Source: Paenibacillus alkalitolerans | GTDB lineage: Bacteria; Bacillota; Bacilli; Paenibacillales; YIM-B00363 | Direction of reading: 5' to 3' | Assembly: GCF_016482785.1 (NCBI RefSeq) | Contig: NZ_JAEMXM010000009.1 | Location: forward strand, 118,265-182,264 | DNA length: 64,000 nt | In this document: in pieces, positions 16,450-26,062 of the stretch | How the letters are laid out: the number at the start of each line of letters is the position of its first letter | How positions within the stretch are numbered: the stretch's first letter is position 1 | The notes under the pieces: generated by a model | What the model was told of the DNA's origin: nothing | The model's input: only the letters and a program-made list of their open reading frames with translations | The model's database searches: none | Program-made: the position numbers and the translations under genes

Positions 16450-18741
16450 ATGAAATATAAAGACGCTTCGCTGTCGATCAAAGAACGCGTTCGGGACTTG
16501 CTCGCACGGATGACCCTGGAGGAGAAAATCGGCCAATTGATTCAACCGATGGGATGGAAGACGTATAGCAAGGAGAACGACGGCACCGTATCGATCGCCG
16601 AACAATTTAAACACGATATATCGCAGGGAGGCGTGGGCTCTTTATACGGTGTTCTTCGCGCCGATCCGTGGACCGAGGTGACGCTGGAAACCGGGCTGTC
16701 GCCAAAGGAAGGCGCGGCGGCAACGAACGCAATCCAACGTTATGCGATTGAGAATTCGCGGCTCGGCATTCCGGTGCTGTTCGGCGAGGAATGCTCGCAC
16801 GGACACATGGCGATCGGGGCGACGGTCTTCCCGGTTCCGCTGACGGTCGGGAGCACGTGGAACACGGAGCTGTACCGGGACATGTGCCGCGCCATTGCGC
16901 TCGAGACCCGCAGCCAAGGCGGCGCCGCCACCTATTCCCCCGTGCTCGATGTAGTTCGCGATCCGAGATGGGGGAGAACCGAGGAAACATTTGGCGAGGA
17001 CCCTTATTTGATCGCGGAGATGGCGGTTGCGGCGGTAAAGGGGCTGCAGGGAGAACGATTGGACGGCGAAAGCGCAATCGCCGCTACGCTGAAGCACTTC
17101 GCCGCTTACGGCAGCTCCGAGGGCGGGCGCAATGCCGCTCCCGTCCATATGGGACTGCGAGAGCTGCATGAGACGGACTTGATGCCGTTCAAGAAGGCTG
17201 TGGAAGCGGGAGCTTGTTCGGTGATGACGGCTTACAACGAAATCGACGGCGTACCCTGCACCTCCAGCTCATATTTGCTGAATGACGTGCTTCGCGAACA
17301 GTGGGGGTTCGACGGCTTTGTCATTACGGATTTCGGCGCAATCAATATGCTTGTTCACGGGCACAATACGGCGGAGAACGGCGAGCAAGCGGTCGCCCAA
17401 TCGCTCAAAGCGGGAGTGGACCTGGAAATGTCGGGCCACATGTACGGCAAATATCTGAAATCGGCGCTGCAGCAGGGACTTATTTCCGAAGCTGATTTGG
17501 ATACCGCCGTCGGGCGGATGCTTGAAATCAAGTTCCGGCTCGGCTTGTTCGAACGGCCGTATGTGGATCCGGACTTCGCGGAGAAAGTCATCGGCTGCGC
17601 CGAGCATATCGAGTTGGCCAGAAGAGTGGCGCAGGAAGGCGTCATTTTGTTGAAAAACGAATCAGGTACGCTTCCGTTGAAGAAGGAGATCGGAACGGTA
17701 GCGGTCATCGGTCCTAATGCCAACCATACCTACAATCAGTTGGGCGATTACACGTCCCCGCAGCCGAGAGGGCAGATCGTGACCGTCTTGGACGGCGTCC
17801 GCCGCAAGCTCGGACCCGAACAGGTGCTGTACGCGCCGGGCTGCAGAATTAAGGGCGATTCGAAAGAAGGATTCGAGCATGCGGTCGCTTGCGCGCATAA
17901 GGCGGATGCGATCGTCATGGTGATCGGAGGCTCGAGCGCCCGCGATTTCGGAGAAGGAACGATCGACCTGAAAACCGGCGCCTCCGTCGTGACGGACGAT
18001 CCGTGGAACGATATGGAGTGCGGCGAAGGAATCGACCGCTCGACGCTCGGCCTCATGGGCATGCAGCTCGATCTGGTGCAGGAAATTCATAAGCTCGGCA
18101 AACCGGTGATCGTCGTATACATTAACGGCCGGCCGATTTCTGAGCCTTGGATCGATGAGCATGCGCACGCGATTTTGGAAGCATGGTATCCGGGACAGGA
18201 AGGCGGGAATGCGATCGCCGACATTTTGTTCGGCGATGTGAATCCTTCCGGCCGGCTTACGATATCGATTCCGAAGCATGTCGGACAGCTGCCTGTTTAC
18301 TATAATGCCAAGAGAACCCGCGGGAAGCGGTACTTGGAGACGGACTTGGATCCGCAATATCCGTTCGGTTTCGGACTCAGTTATACCGAATTCAAATACG
18401 ACAATCTGAAGGTCGTTCCGGAGCAAATAGACCCGGAAGGCGAAGCCGAGGTTCGCATTGACGTGACGAATGCCGGCCCGGTTGCCGGCGATGAAGTCGT
18501 ACAGCTGTATATCTCGGATTTGGCCGCATCGGTGACTCTGCCGGAGAGAGCGTTGAAGGGCTTCCGCAAAGTGCGGCTTCAGCCGGGAGAGACGAAGACG
18601 GTAACGTTTAACGTGAACAAAGAGCATCTGCAGCTTATTTCGGCCCGATTGCAGCCGGTCGTCGAAGAGGGAGCGTTCAGCATCATGGTCGGGCGCAATT
18701 CGAAGGATGTTATCACGAGCAGCTTGCATGTACGAAAATGA
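16450..18741 (+). CDS. Beta-glycosidase, GH3 family
   Basis: A 763-residue three-domain GH3 enzyme that removes beta-linked sugars from non-reducing ends. The N-terminal barrel contains the nucleophile Asp in VITDFGAIN near residue 298 and TLKHFAAYG near 216; the alpha/beta domain follows, and a fibronectin III-like domain ends the protein (GDEVVQLYISD, LKGFRKVRLQPGETK). There is no signal peptide. The ribosome site is AGGAGAATGCGGG. Residues read as beta-glucosidase or beta-xylosidase type rather than the short NagZ type, so the exact sugar is uncertain. It is preceded by two LacI operators and begins the block ending with the ROK kinase. Confidence 0.88.
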   Translation: MKYKDASLSIKERVRDLLARMTLEEKIGQLIQPMGWKTYSKENDGTVSIAEQFKHDISQGGVGSLYGVLRADPWTEVTLETGLSPKEGAAATNAIQRYAIENSRLGIPVLFGEECSHGHMAIGATVFPVPLTVGSTWNTELYRDMCRAIALETRSQGGAATYSPVLDVVRDPRWGRTEETFGEDPYLIAEMAVAAVKGLQGERLDGESAIAATLKHFAAYGSSEGGRNAAPVHMGLRELHETDLMPFKKAVEAGACSVMTAYNEIDGVPCTSSSYLLNDVLREQWGFDGFVITDFGAINMLVHGHNTAENGEQAVAQSLKAGVDLEMSGHMYGKYLKSALQQGLISEADLDTAVGRMLEIKFRLGLFERPYVDPDFAEKVIGCAEHIELARRVAQEGVILLKNESGTLPLKKEIGTVAVIGPNANHTYNQLGDYTSPQPRGQIVTVLDGVRRKLGPEQVLYAPGCRIKGDSKEGFEHAVACAHKADAIVMVIGGSSARDFGEGTIDLKTGASVVTDDPWNDMECGEGIDRSTLGLMGMQLDLVQEIHKLGKPVIVVYINGRPISEPWIDEHAHAILEAWYPGQEGGNAIADILFGDVNPSGRLTISIPKHVGQLPVYYNAKRTRGKRYLETDLDPQYPFGFGLSYTEFKYDNLKVVPEQIDPEGEAEVRIDVTNAGPVAGDEVVQLYISDLAASVTLPERALKGFRKVRLQPGETKTVTFNVNKEHLQLISARLQPVVEEGAFSIMVGRNSKDVITSSLHVRK

Positions 18742-18825
18742 GGCAACCGAAGGTTGTCCGCGATAAGAATATATTGCAGCAAAGAGGCAACCGAAGGTTG
18801 TCCGCGATAACAATTTAACGTAGCA
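18738..18825 (+). repeat. 44-bp imperfect direct repeat between GH3 and GH38 genes
   Basis: A unit starting GAGGCAACCGAAGGTTGTCC occurs at 18740 and again at 18784, identical for 27 bases and then similar up to AGCAA. The first copy begins inside the GH3 stop codon. Each unit can form a small GCAACC-GAA-GGTTGT hairpin. It may influence message stability between the two cistrons or be a local duplication. Confidence 0.7.
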
Positions 18826-18837
18826 AGGAGTGTTGAA

Positions 18838-21800
18838 ATGATTCGCGTCAGCCGGTTTATCAAGGATTTATCCGCGAAGCAATGGTTGGAAACGATAGAG
18901 CTTCCCGAATGGCACATGCGGAAGGGCCGCTATATTCTCCCCGGTCAATACGAATATGAGACGGAGACCGCAGCGGTACAAAGCGTCAATCCGCTCCACA
19001 GCAAGCATGGGACGACCTATTTTCTCAGCAACACCGTCGATATTCCGTCTTCATGGCATGCCGATCCGGTCGGTCTCATATTTGAAGCCGGCGGAGAAGG
19101 ACTGTTGAAGGTAAACGGCGTTGCGTACCACGGCTTGGACCGCAATCATCAGTTTGTTCCCCTGGCGCTTGATCGGGTCGGCAGCAGTCCGCTGCTCGAG
19201 ATCGAGCTGTACGATCCGATTCCGGAGCCGCACGATCCGTTGAACAAGCAAGCCGTGATCCAGCCGCCGATCGGCGGTATCCGGGCGGCGCTGGCCCGTG
19301 TGAACGAGCCGCTGCAAAGTCTGCTTTATACGGTGACGGTGATATCCGAAGCGGTTCGTCTGCTGCCGGAGCAGGATTTGAGGCGGTTGCGGCTAAGTGA
19401 AGCGCTGCACCGCGCAATGGATACGATGTACGACCAGCCTGACAGCCGTTGGACGGATGCGGAATGGATCGCTTCTTTGGAACAGTCGATCGTCTCCAAG
19501 GTGAAGGAGAACACGAATGAACAGCCCGACGGCATTATGCACATGGTCGGCCAGTCCCATATCGATGTCGCTTGGTTATGGCCCGTCCGGGAAACCGTGC
19601 GGAAGGTGAGCCGCACGTTCTCCACCGTCTGCGCGTTGATGGACGAATATCCGGACTTCCGGTATTCGCAGAGCCAGCCGCTGTTATATGCGTTCGCGAA
19701 AGAGCATTATCCTCAATTGTACGAAAAGATGAAGGCACGCATCGCCGAAGGCCGGTGGGAGCTGGTAGGCGGCATGTGGGTGGAGCCCGATCTGAACATT
19801 CCAAGCGGCGAATCGCTTGTCCGGCAAATCTTATACGGTCAGCGCTTCTACAAGCAAGAATTCGGGAAAACATCGTCGATCGAGTGGCTTCCCGACACGT
19901 TCGGCTATTGCGCATCGCTGCCGCAATTATTGAAGCAAGCTGGCGTCGAGTATTTCATGACGACGAAGCTTAATTGGAACGACACGAATCCGTTCCCGTA
20001 CGATTTGTTCGAATGGGTCGGAATAGACGGAACGTCGATCACTTCGTACTTGAACCACGGGGTGAATGAGCATACGAGGCCCAAAGACGTCCATGAGCAT
20101 TGGGAGTCGTTCCGGCAGAAAGACCGGCACGACGAGCAGATGCTGCTGTACGGGCACGGAGACGGCGGCGGGGGAGTTACCCGCGAGATGGTCGAATTTG
20201 TTCTTCGTTCCGCCGCTCTTCCGGGACTTCCTGCAAGCCGGTTCGGCACCGCCGCCGATTTCTTCGGGGAAATCGGCCGGCGCGCTCCCGCGCTTCCGAA
20301 ATGGCACGGCGATCTGTATTTGGAGCTTCACCGCGGTACGTACACCACTCATGCGAGGAATAAACGGAGCAACCGGAAGGCGGAAGTGCTTTACCGGGAG
20401 GCGGAAATTTGGGACCGGATGGCATTCCCTGCGGAAACCTCCGGCGCAAACAACGGACTGCATGAAGGCTGGAAGCTGATTTTGCTGAACCAGTTCCACG
20501 ACATTATCCCGGGCACATCGATTCCGGAAGTGTACGAAACGTCTTCCAAGGAGTATACGGAAGTGTTCGCGCTGGGCGAAGCTTCATTGACGGCCTCGCT
20601 GCGGGCTTTGACCGAGTCGGTCGACACCGCCGGAGAAGGCAAGCCTTATGTGATTTTCAACAGTCTCGGATGGGAGAGAAACGAAACGGTTTGCATCGAG
20701 AAGAATGCGGAACTGCTCGGATTAGCCGCCTACGATTCGCAGGGCAACCGCTTGGAAGCCGATGTGCTCCGCAGCGGAGACGACCCGGGCAGGTACTCGA
20801 TGTCCGTCGCCGTTCCGGCGATTCCCGCATTCGGATATAAGACGATATGGCTGCGCCCGGCTCCGGATACGGCTTCACCGAACGCACCGGGCGCGTCGGA
20901 CGAAGCGTTCCCTTCCGTATGGGAGTCGCAGTATTACACGCTCGAATTCAACGGCAACGGGGAAATCGTGCGCTGGTACGACAAAACCGAACGTCGCGAC
21001 TGGATTCTTCCTGGCGGGAAAGCCAATGAGTTTCAATTTTTCCATGACAAGCCGACCTATTGGGATGCATGGGATATCGATCCTCGCTTTGAGGAACAGC
21101 GAGCGGGAGAAGCGCGGCTGCTTTCCAAGGAAGTCATACAACAGGGTTCGGCGCGCGACGTGCTTCGGTTCCGTTGGAGCGTTAACGAATCCGAAATTTC
21201 TCAAGACATCATCTTTTACAAACACAACCGCCGGGTTGACTTTAAAACGAAGGTTCGTTGGTCGGAGAGTCACAAATTGCTCAAAGTCGCTTTCCCGGTC
21301 GATATTGTCGCCAACAAGGCGACTTATGAAATTCCATTCGGCGCGTTGGAACGGCCGACCCACCGTAATACGAGCTGGGAGCGGGCGCAGTTCGAAGTGT
21401 GCGGCCACCGATGGGCCGACGTTTCGGAAGGCGGAGGCGGCGTCAGCTTATTAAACGATTGCAAGTACGGCTACGACATTAAGGAAGGCGCCATCCGCCT
21501 GTCCTTGCTGCGCGCGCCGAAATGGCCCGATCGTTCCGCCGATCTAGGGGAGCACGAATTCACATATTCGCTGTATCCGCATGCGCAGGATTGGCGGAGC
21601 GCGCAAGTCGTTCGCCGCGCAATGGAATTGAACCATCCGGCGTTGGCGGTTGCCGCCGAACCTCATTCCGGAAAGCTTCCGGCGGAATATTCATGGATTG
21701 GACTGCAAAGCGATCACGTCGTCTTGGACTCGGTGAAACGCTCGGAAGACGGAAGCGCGACGATACTGCGGTTCTACGAATCGTCGGGAGGCAGGCAAAC

Positions 21801-21948
21801 CGTTACGGTGCAATGGCCCGAAACGAATGTCAAAGCGTTCGCCGCCAATCTGTTGGAAGAACAAGCCGGGGAAATCGACGTCCGAAACGGATCGTTCGAA
21901 CTTTCGTTCAAGCCGTTTGAAATCAAGACGGTCAAACTCGTTAAATAA
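18838..21948 (+). CDS. Alpha-mannosidase, GH38
   Basis: A 1036-residue retaining alpha-mannosidase. The GH38 hallmarks are SHIDVAWLWPVRET near residue 240 (zinc ligands His and Asp) and EWLPDTFGYCASLPQ near 350, where the Asp of PDTFG is the nucleophile position. RSNRKAEVLYREAE and NQFHDIIPGTSIPEVYE mark the helical bundle, and the C-terminal half is the beta-sandwich region of this family. No signal peptide is seen. AAGGAG precedes the ATG. With the GH125 gene next to it, this resembles the GH38-GH125 pair that pneumococci use on N-glycan mannose. It could remove alpha-1,3- or alpha-1,2-linked mannose. Confidence 0.93.
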   Translation: MIRVSRFIKDLSAKQWLETIELPEWHMRKGRYILPGQYEYETETAAVQSVNPLHSKHGTTYFLSNTVDIPSSWHADPVGLIFEAGGEGLLKVNGVAYHGLDRNHQFVPLALDRVGSSPLLEIELYDPIPEPHDPLNKQAVIQPPIGGIRAALARVNEPLQSLLYTVTVISEAVRLLPEQDLRRLRLSEALHRAMDTMYDQPDSRWTDAEWIASLEQSIVSKVKENTNEQPDGIMHMVGQSHIDVAWLWPVRETVRKVSRTFSTVCALMDEYPDFRYSQSQPLLYAFAKEHYPQLYEKMKARIAEGRWELVGGMWVEPDLNIPSGESLVRQILYGQRFYKQEFGKTSSIEWLPDTFGYCASLPQLLKQAGVEYFMTTKLNWNDTNPFPYDLFEWVGIDGTSITSYLNHGVNEHTRPKDVHEHWESFRQKDRHDEQMLLYGHGDGGGGVTREMVEFVLRSAALPGLPASRFGTAADFFGEIGRRAPALPKWHGDLYLELHRGTYTTHARNKRSNRKAEVLYREAEIWDRMAFPAETSGANNGLHEGWKLILLNQFHDIIPGTSIPEVYETSSKEYTEVFALGEASLTASLRALTESVDTAGEGKPYVIFNSLGWERNETVCIEKNAELLGLAAYDSQGNRLEADVLRSGDDPGRYSMSVAVPAIPAFGYKTIWLRPAPDTASPNAPGASDEAFPSVWESQYYTLEFNGNGEIVRWYDKTERRDWILPGGKANEFQFFHDKPTYWDAWDIDPRFEEQRAGEARLLSKEVIQQGSARDVLRFRWSVNESEISQDIIFYKHNRRVDFKTKVRWSESHKLLKVAFPVDIVANKATYEIPFGALERPTHRNTSWERAQFEVCGHRWADVSEGGGGVSLLNDCKYGYDIKEGAIRLSLLRAPKWPDRSADLGEHEFTYSLYPHAQDWRSAQVVRRAMELNHPALAVAAEPHSGKLPAEYSWIGLQSDHVVLDSVKRSEDGSATILRFYESSGGRQTVTVQWPETNVKAFAANLLEEQAGEIDVRNGSFELSFKPFEIKTVKLVK

Positions 21949-21973
21949 GGCGCAAGCGGGAGGGAAATGTACA

Positions 21974-23293
21974 ATGGAACAACATAAGCTGCCTACTGTG
22001 ACGATTCCGAAGATGGAGCTTCCGCAAGCCGTCAAGCAAGTGTTGGAGCAAGCGGAGCAAAAGCTGGCGCACCGTCCTAAACTGTTGCAGCAATTTCGCA
22101 ATTGTTTCCCGAATACGCTGGAAACGACAACGAAGCTGATGGATGACGGCACGACTTTTGTAATTACGGGAGATATACCGGCTATGTGGCTGCGGGATTC
22201 GGTCGAGCAGGTGATTCATTACGTACAGTTCGCCAAGAGCGATGCGGACCTGCAGCGGATCATCTCCGGTTTGATCAAACGCCACCTGATGTATATAAGC
22301 ATCGACCCTTATGCCAACGCGTTTAACGAAACGGCCAACGATTGGCATTGGGACGCGAACGATGAAACGTTGATGTCCCCGTGGGTATGGGAGCGGAAAT
22401 TCGAGCTCGATTCGGTCTGTTTCACAATGCGGTTGGCCTACATGTATTGGAAAGAAACCGGCTTGACGGATATTTTCAACGAGCAGTTTAAGCAGGTCAT
22501 GCATACGATAGCCGGCGTATGGAAGACGGAGCAGCGTCATCACGACAAATCGGAATACCGGTTCATGCGTCATAACTGTCCCGCTATCGATACTCTGCGC
22601 AATGAAGGTTACGGGATGCCGGTCAACATTACGGGCATGATTTGGTCAGGCTTTCGCCCGAGCGACGATGCGTGCGAATTTCACTACAATATCCCGTCAA
22701 ACATGTTTGCCGCCGTATCGCTCTCGCAAATGCGGGAGATCGCCAAACGGATATACCGCGACGAGGAGTTTGACAGGGAACTCGAACGGCTGGAGCAGGA
22801 GGTTCGATACGGCATTCAACTCTATGGGGTATACAATCATCCGAAATACGGGAAAATTTTCGCTTATGAAACGGACGGTTTCGGCAATTACTGCCTGATG
22901 GACGACGCCGGTACCCCGAGCTTGCTGTCGATTCCGTATATCGGATACACGGACGCCAACGATGAAATCTATCAAAATACGCGCCGATTTATATTAAGCA
23001 ATGATAATCCGTTCTACTTTGAAGGAACGGCCGCCAGAGGAATAGGCAGCCCGCATACGCCGCCGCAATATATTTGGCCGATGGCGTTGTCTATGCAAGG
23101 GCTGACCGCATCGAGCGATGAAGAAATGCTGCAGATGATCGATATGCTGGAATCGACCGATGCCGGCACCGGATTTATGCATGAAGGCTTCCATGCGGAC
23201 GATCCGAACCGGTTCACGCGTCCTTGGTTTGCATGGTCTAACAGTCTGTTCTCGCAATTGGTTTATCGTGCCATGGAGCGAGGCGTTTTGTAA
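21974..23293 (+). CDS. Exo-alpha-1,6-mannosidase, GH125
   Basis: A 439-residue inverting mannosidase family protein of (alpha/alpha)6 barrel fold. Typical blocks are TGDIPAMWLRDS near residue 67, HWDANDETL near 122, TGMIWSGFRPSDDACEFHYNIPSNMFA near 220 and GSPHTPPQYIWPMALSMQGL near 360. The longer frame upstream overlaps the GH38 gene in another frame and is not real; the ATG at 21974 has GGGAGGGA upstream. GH125 enzymes cleave alpha-1,6-mannose, which occurs in the core of N-glycans. It is located between GH38 and an isomerase gene and has no signal peptide. Confidence 0.92.
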   Translation: MEQHKLPTVTIPKMELPQAVKQVLEQAEQKLAHRPKLLQQFRNCFPNTLETTTKLMDDGTTFVITGDIPAMWLRDSVEQVIHYVQFAKSDADLQRIISGLIKRHLMYISIDPYANAFNETANDWHWDANDETLMSPWVWERKFELDSVCFTMRLAYMYWKETGLTDIFNEQFKQVMHTIAGVWKTEQRHHDKSEYRFMRHNCPAIDTLRNEGYGMPVNITGMIWSGFRPSDDACEFHYNIPSNMFAAVSLSQMREIAKRIYRDEEFDRELERLEQEVRYGIQLYGVYNHPKYGKIFAYETDGFGNYCLMDDAGTPSLLSIPYIGYTDANDEIYQNTRRFILSNDNPFYFEGTAARGIGSPHTPPQYIWPMALSMQGLTASSDEEMLQMIDMLESTDAGTGFMHEGFHADDPNRFTRPWFAWSNSLFSQLVYRAMERGVL

Positions 23294-23324
23294 CAAAAAA
23301 TGTTGTAAGAAAAGGCGGGAGACT

Positions 23325-24197
23325 ATGAAAATCGGATTAAGCACGTACAGTTTGTTGAAAGCTTTGAAAGCCGGTACGATGTCCGTGCTGGACATTCCGC
23401 GGTGGATCAAGGACAACGGCGGGGAGCATATGGAGCTTGTGCCGTACGGATACACGGTTGTCGATAATCCGGAGCTCGCGGACGCAATTCGCGACAAAGC
23501 GGCCGAAGCGGGTATCGAGTTGTCGAACTACAGCATGCCCGCCAACTTTGTCCAGGATACAGAAGAAGCGTTCGATGCGGAAGTGGAGCGGGTGAAGCAG
23601 CACGTCGATATTGCGCATCGGATGGGGATTCGGTTTCTGCGCCACGATGTGACGGCTTTCACGCTGCCTCCGGAAAAGACGACACTGGACTACTTTGAAA
23701 CGAGTCTCCCGCTCATTGTGGAAGGCAGCCGGAGAATCGCGGATTACGCGGCGCAGTACGGCATTACGACGAGCATTGAAAATCACGGCTTTTGCGTGCA
23801 ATTGAGCGACCGGGTTCAAAGAGTTCTTAGGGAAGTGAACCGCGGCAATTTTAAGACAACGCTCGACGTCGGGAATTTTTTATGCGTCGACGAGCAGCCT
23901 CTTATCGGTGTAATGAACAATTTGCCGTACGCTTCCGTCGTACACTTCAAGGACTTTTATATTCGGCCTTATTACAACAAGCCGACAGGCGGCGAATGGT
24001 TTACGACGACGCACGGGAACTATTTGCGGGGAGCCATCGTCGGCCACGGGGATATCGAGATCGTCGAGATCGTGAAGCTTGTCAAGCAATCCGGCTTCGA
24101 CGGCTATATTACGGTCGAGTTTGAAGGAATGGAAGATTGCAGGGAAGGCTCGAAGATCGGGATGGAAAATGTCCGGCGCATGTGGGAGGAGAGTTAA
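23325..24197 (+). CDS. Sugar phosphate isomerase/epimerase, paralogue 2
   Basis: A 290-residue TIM barrel clearly homologous over its whole length to the protein at 5076: both begin MKIGLSTYSL and share RIADYAAQ(F/Y)GITTS, RGNFKTTLD(I/V)GNFLCVDE, HGNYLRGAIVG and FEGMEDC. The metal-ligand positions are kept. The ATG at 23325 is chosen because GGCGGGA precedes it; the longer frame overlaps GH125. Its stop is followed by the CutC start after one base. Two related isomerases in one pathway suggest two sugars or two sequential steps. Confidence 0.8.
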   Translation: MKIGLSTYSLLKALKAGTMSVLDIPRWIKDNGGEHMELVPYGYTVVDNPELADAIRDKAAEAGIELSNYSMPANFVQDTEEAFDAEVERVKQHVDIAHRMGIRFLRHDVTAFTLPPEKTTLDYFETSLPLIVEGSRRIADYAAQYGITTSIENHGFCVQLSDRVQRVLREVNRGNFKTTLDVGNFLCVDEQPLIGVMNNLPYASVVHFKDFYIRPYYNKPTGGEWFTTTHGNYLRGAIVGHGDIEIVEIVKLVKQSGFDGYITVEFEGMEDCREGSKIGMENVRRMWEES

Positions 24198-24198
24198 G

Positions 24199-24924
24199 TT
24201 GCCGCATCCGGAGCTTAGTAATCCGGTCTTAGAGATCATAGCGACAAGCGTCGCCGACGCGAAAGCGGCGGAAGCGGGAGGAGCCGACCGGATCGAATTG
24301 GTGAGCGCGATGGCGGAAGGGGGACTCACGCCGAGCTATGCAATGATCGAACAGGTCGTTGCAAGCGTGAGCATTCCCGTATATGTCATGATCCGGCCCC
24401 ATAGCCGCAGCTTCCGCTACGATTCGGACGATGTGCGCGTTATGCTCGAAGATATTCGCGTCTGCCGGCAATTGGGAGCCGCAGGCATTGTCGCAGGCGG
24501 TTTGACCGATGACGGACATATCGACGAGCCCCGCCTGCGCGACTGGATTGAGGCGGCCGACGGCATGGGGGTTACGTTCCACCGCGCCTTCGACGAGAGC
24601 GCGAATTTACCGCTGGCGTTGGAGGCGATATCACGGTTTCCGCAGGTTCGCAGAATATTAACGTCCGGCGGCAAAAACAGCGCTCCGGAAGCCATTCCCG
24701 AGCTAAAGCGTCTTTCGGAGCTGAGCGCAACGACGCATGTCTCTATTATGGCCGGCGCCGGGTTGACGATTGAAAATCTGCGCGGCGTTGTAAAGCGATG
24801 CCGCATCCGCGAAGTACATATCGGTTCCGGCGTGCGGCATCGAAGCAGCTTCCAATTCCCGGCCGATCCGGAGCTGGTGGCGAAGGCGAAACAAGCGCTG
24901 ATTGAAGCTGCCGGGCAAGTTTGA
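24199..24924 (+). CDS. cutC: CutC-family TIM-barrel protein
   Basis: A 241-residue CutC-like protein. LEIIATSVADAKAAEAGGADRIELVS and LTPSYAMIEQVVASVSIPVYVMIRPH near the start, VTFHRAFDES near residue 130, and LTSGGKNSAPEAI near 155 are the family hallmarks. A TTG at 24199, directly after the preceding stop and with GGAGGAGAG upstream, is chosen. Although named for copper homeostasis, CutC proteins are often found in sugar-utilisation loci, including mannosidase loci in other Gram-positive bacteria, so a metabolic role is plausible. It is tightly embedded in the mannosidase transcript. Confidence 0.88.
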   Translation: MPHPELSNPVLEIIATSVADAKAAEAGGADRIELVSAMAEGGLTPSYAMIEQVVASVSIPVYVMIRPHSRSFRYDSDDVRVMLEDIRVCRQLGAAGIVAGGLTDDGHIDEPRLRDWIEAADGMGVTFHRAFDESANLPLALEAISRFPQVRRILTSGGKNSAPEAIPELKRLSELSATTHVSIMAGAGLTIENLRGVVKRCRIREVHIGSGVRHRSSFQFPADPELVAKAKQALIEAAGQV

Positions 24925-24970
24925 GGCGCGGGGAGACTAACAGCACATTTTTGGGGAGGGATGCGCCGCC

Positions 24971-25975
24971 ATGGCTGAACGATTAGTGGAGGAATACAGG
25001 GGAGGCACGCTTGAAAACATCCATTACGGACATATTTGCGGCATCGACGATACCGGACAAGTGGTTTACAGCGCGGGCGATCCGCATTGGGTTTCATTCA
25101 TGCGTTCGGCCGCGAAGCCGTTTCAAGCGGTCCCGGCTTTCGTGCACGGTATCGGGGATGCATACGGATTAACGGACCGGGAGCTGACGCTGCTCACCGC
25201 ATCCCACCGCGCCGAGCCGTATCATGTCGAAGCGCTCGAGTCGATGTCGCGTAAAATCGGCATCGGCGAAGAGTGTTTGGTTTGCGCGCAAACGTACCCG
25301 TTCAGCATGTCTGCCCGCGACGAGCTTGTGCTCGGCGGAAAACCGCGGCGGCGCATATATCACAATTGCTCGGGCAAGCATCTCGGCGTTCTCGCTTTAT
25401 GCAAAGCATTGGGCTACGGCATCGAAGGATATGATCAGCCTTCGCACCCCGCTCAAAGTCAAATATTAAAGACGGTCTCCCTCTTCTCCGGCTGCAAGGA
25501 GGAAGAAATACAGCTCGGCACGGACGGGTGCGGGTTTCCCGTGTTCGCATTGCCGTTAAACCGGATCGCGGCCATGTTCTTGAAGCTGGCTTGCCCGGAT
25601 TTGATTGAGGATCCGGCGGTAAGAAAGGCGGCGGAGCATATTTCGCGCATCATGAACGAATATCACGACATGGTGTCCGCTCCTTGGTTTATCTGTTCGA
25701 ATCTGTTGAAGGATCCGAATATCGCCGCCAAGGGGGGAGCCAAAGGCATTTACGGCTTCGCGCTGCGCAAGGAGCGGCTGTCTTTTGCATTGAAGGTGCT
25801 GGACGGTTCGGAAGACGAATGGCCTCTCATCATCGCGTCCATTCTTGAACAAATCGATTACGGCAATAAAGAGACGATCGACCGGATGTACTCCTTGACC
25901 CCGCGGGAGTTGAAGAACGACGCGGGCTTGGTTGTAGGAAGCAATAAGGCGGTGTTCCGTTTGACGGGGGCCTGA
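24971..25975 (+). CDS. Asparaginase II family protein (Rhizobium-type)
   Basis: A 334-residue protein of the asparaginase II family, unrelated to the bacterial type I/II L-asparaginases of E. coli. It shows SFMRSAAKPFQAVPAF near residue 41, TASHRAEPYHVEAL near 76, YHNCSGKHLG near 130, TDGCGFPVFALPL near 180, and GAKGIYGFALR. Such enzymes hydrolyse asparagine to aspartate and ammonia. Its place between mannosidase genes and a ROK kinase suggests it could handle the Asn left when N-linked glycopeptides are degraded, which is an inference. GGGGAGGGATG lies before the ATG. Confidence 0.88.
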   Translation: MAERLVEEYRGGTLENIHYGHICGIDDTGQVVYSAGDPHWVSFMRSAAKPFQAVPAFVHGIGDAYGLTDRELTLLTASHRAEPYHVEALESMSRKIGIGEECLVCAQTYPFSMSARDELVLGGKPRRRIYHNCSGKHLGVLALCKALGYGIEGYDQPSHPAQSQILKTVSLFSGCKEEEIQLGTDGCGFPVFALPLNRIAAMFLKLACPDLIEDPAVRKAAEHISRIMNEYHDMVSAPWFICSNLLKDPNIAAKGGAKGIYGFALRKERLSFALKVLDGSEDEWPLIIASILEQIDYGNKETIDRMYSLTPRELKNDAGLVVGSNKAVFRLTGA

Positions 25976-26062
25976 TGTCATTTCTTTGAAAAAGTCTTGC
26001 ATTAGACGGCGGCTTGGCCGACAATGTATGAATGAGGAATGACTGCACAGGAGGAATATGAC

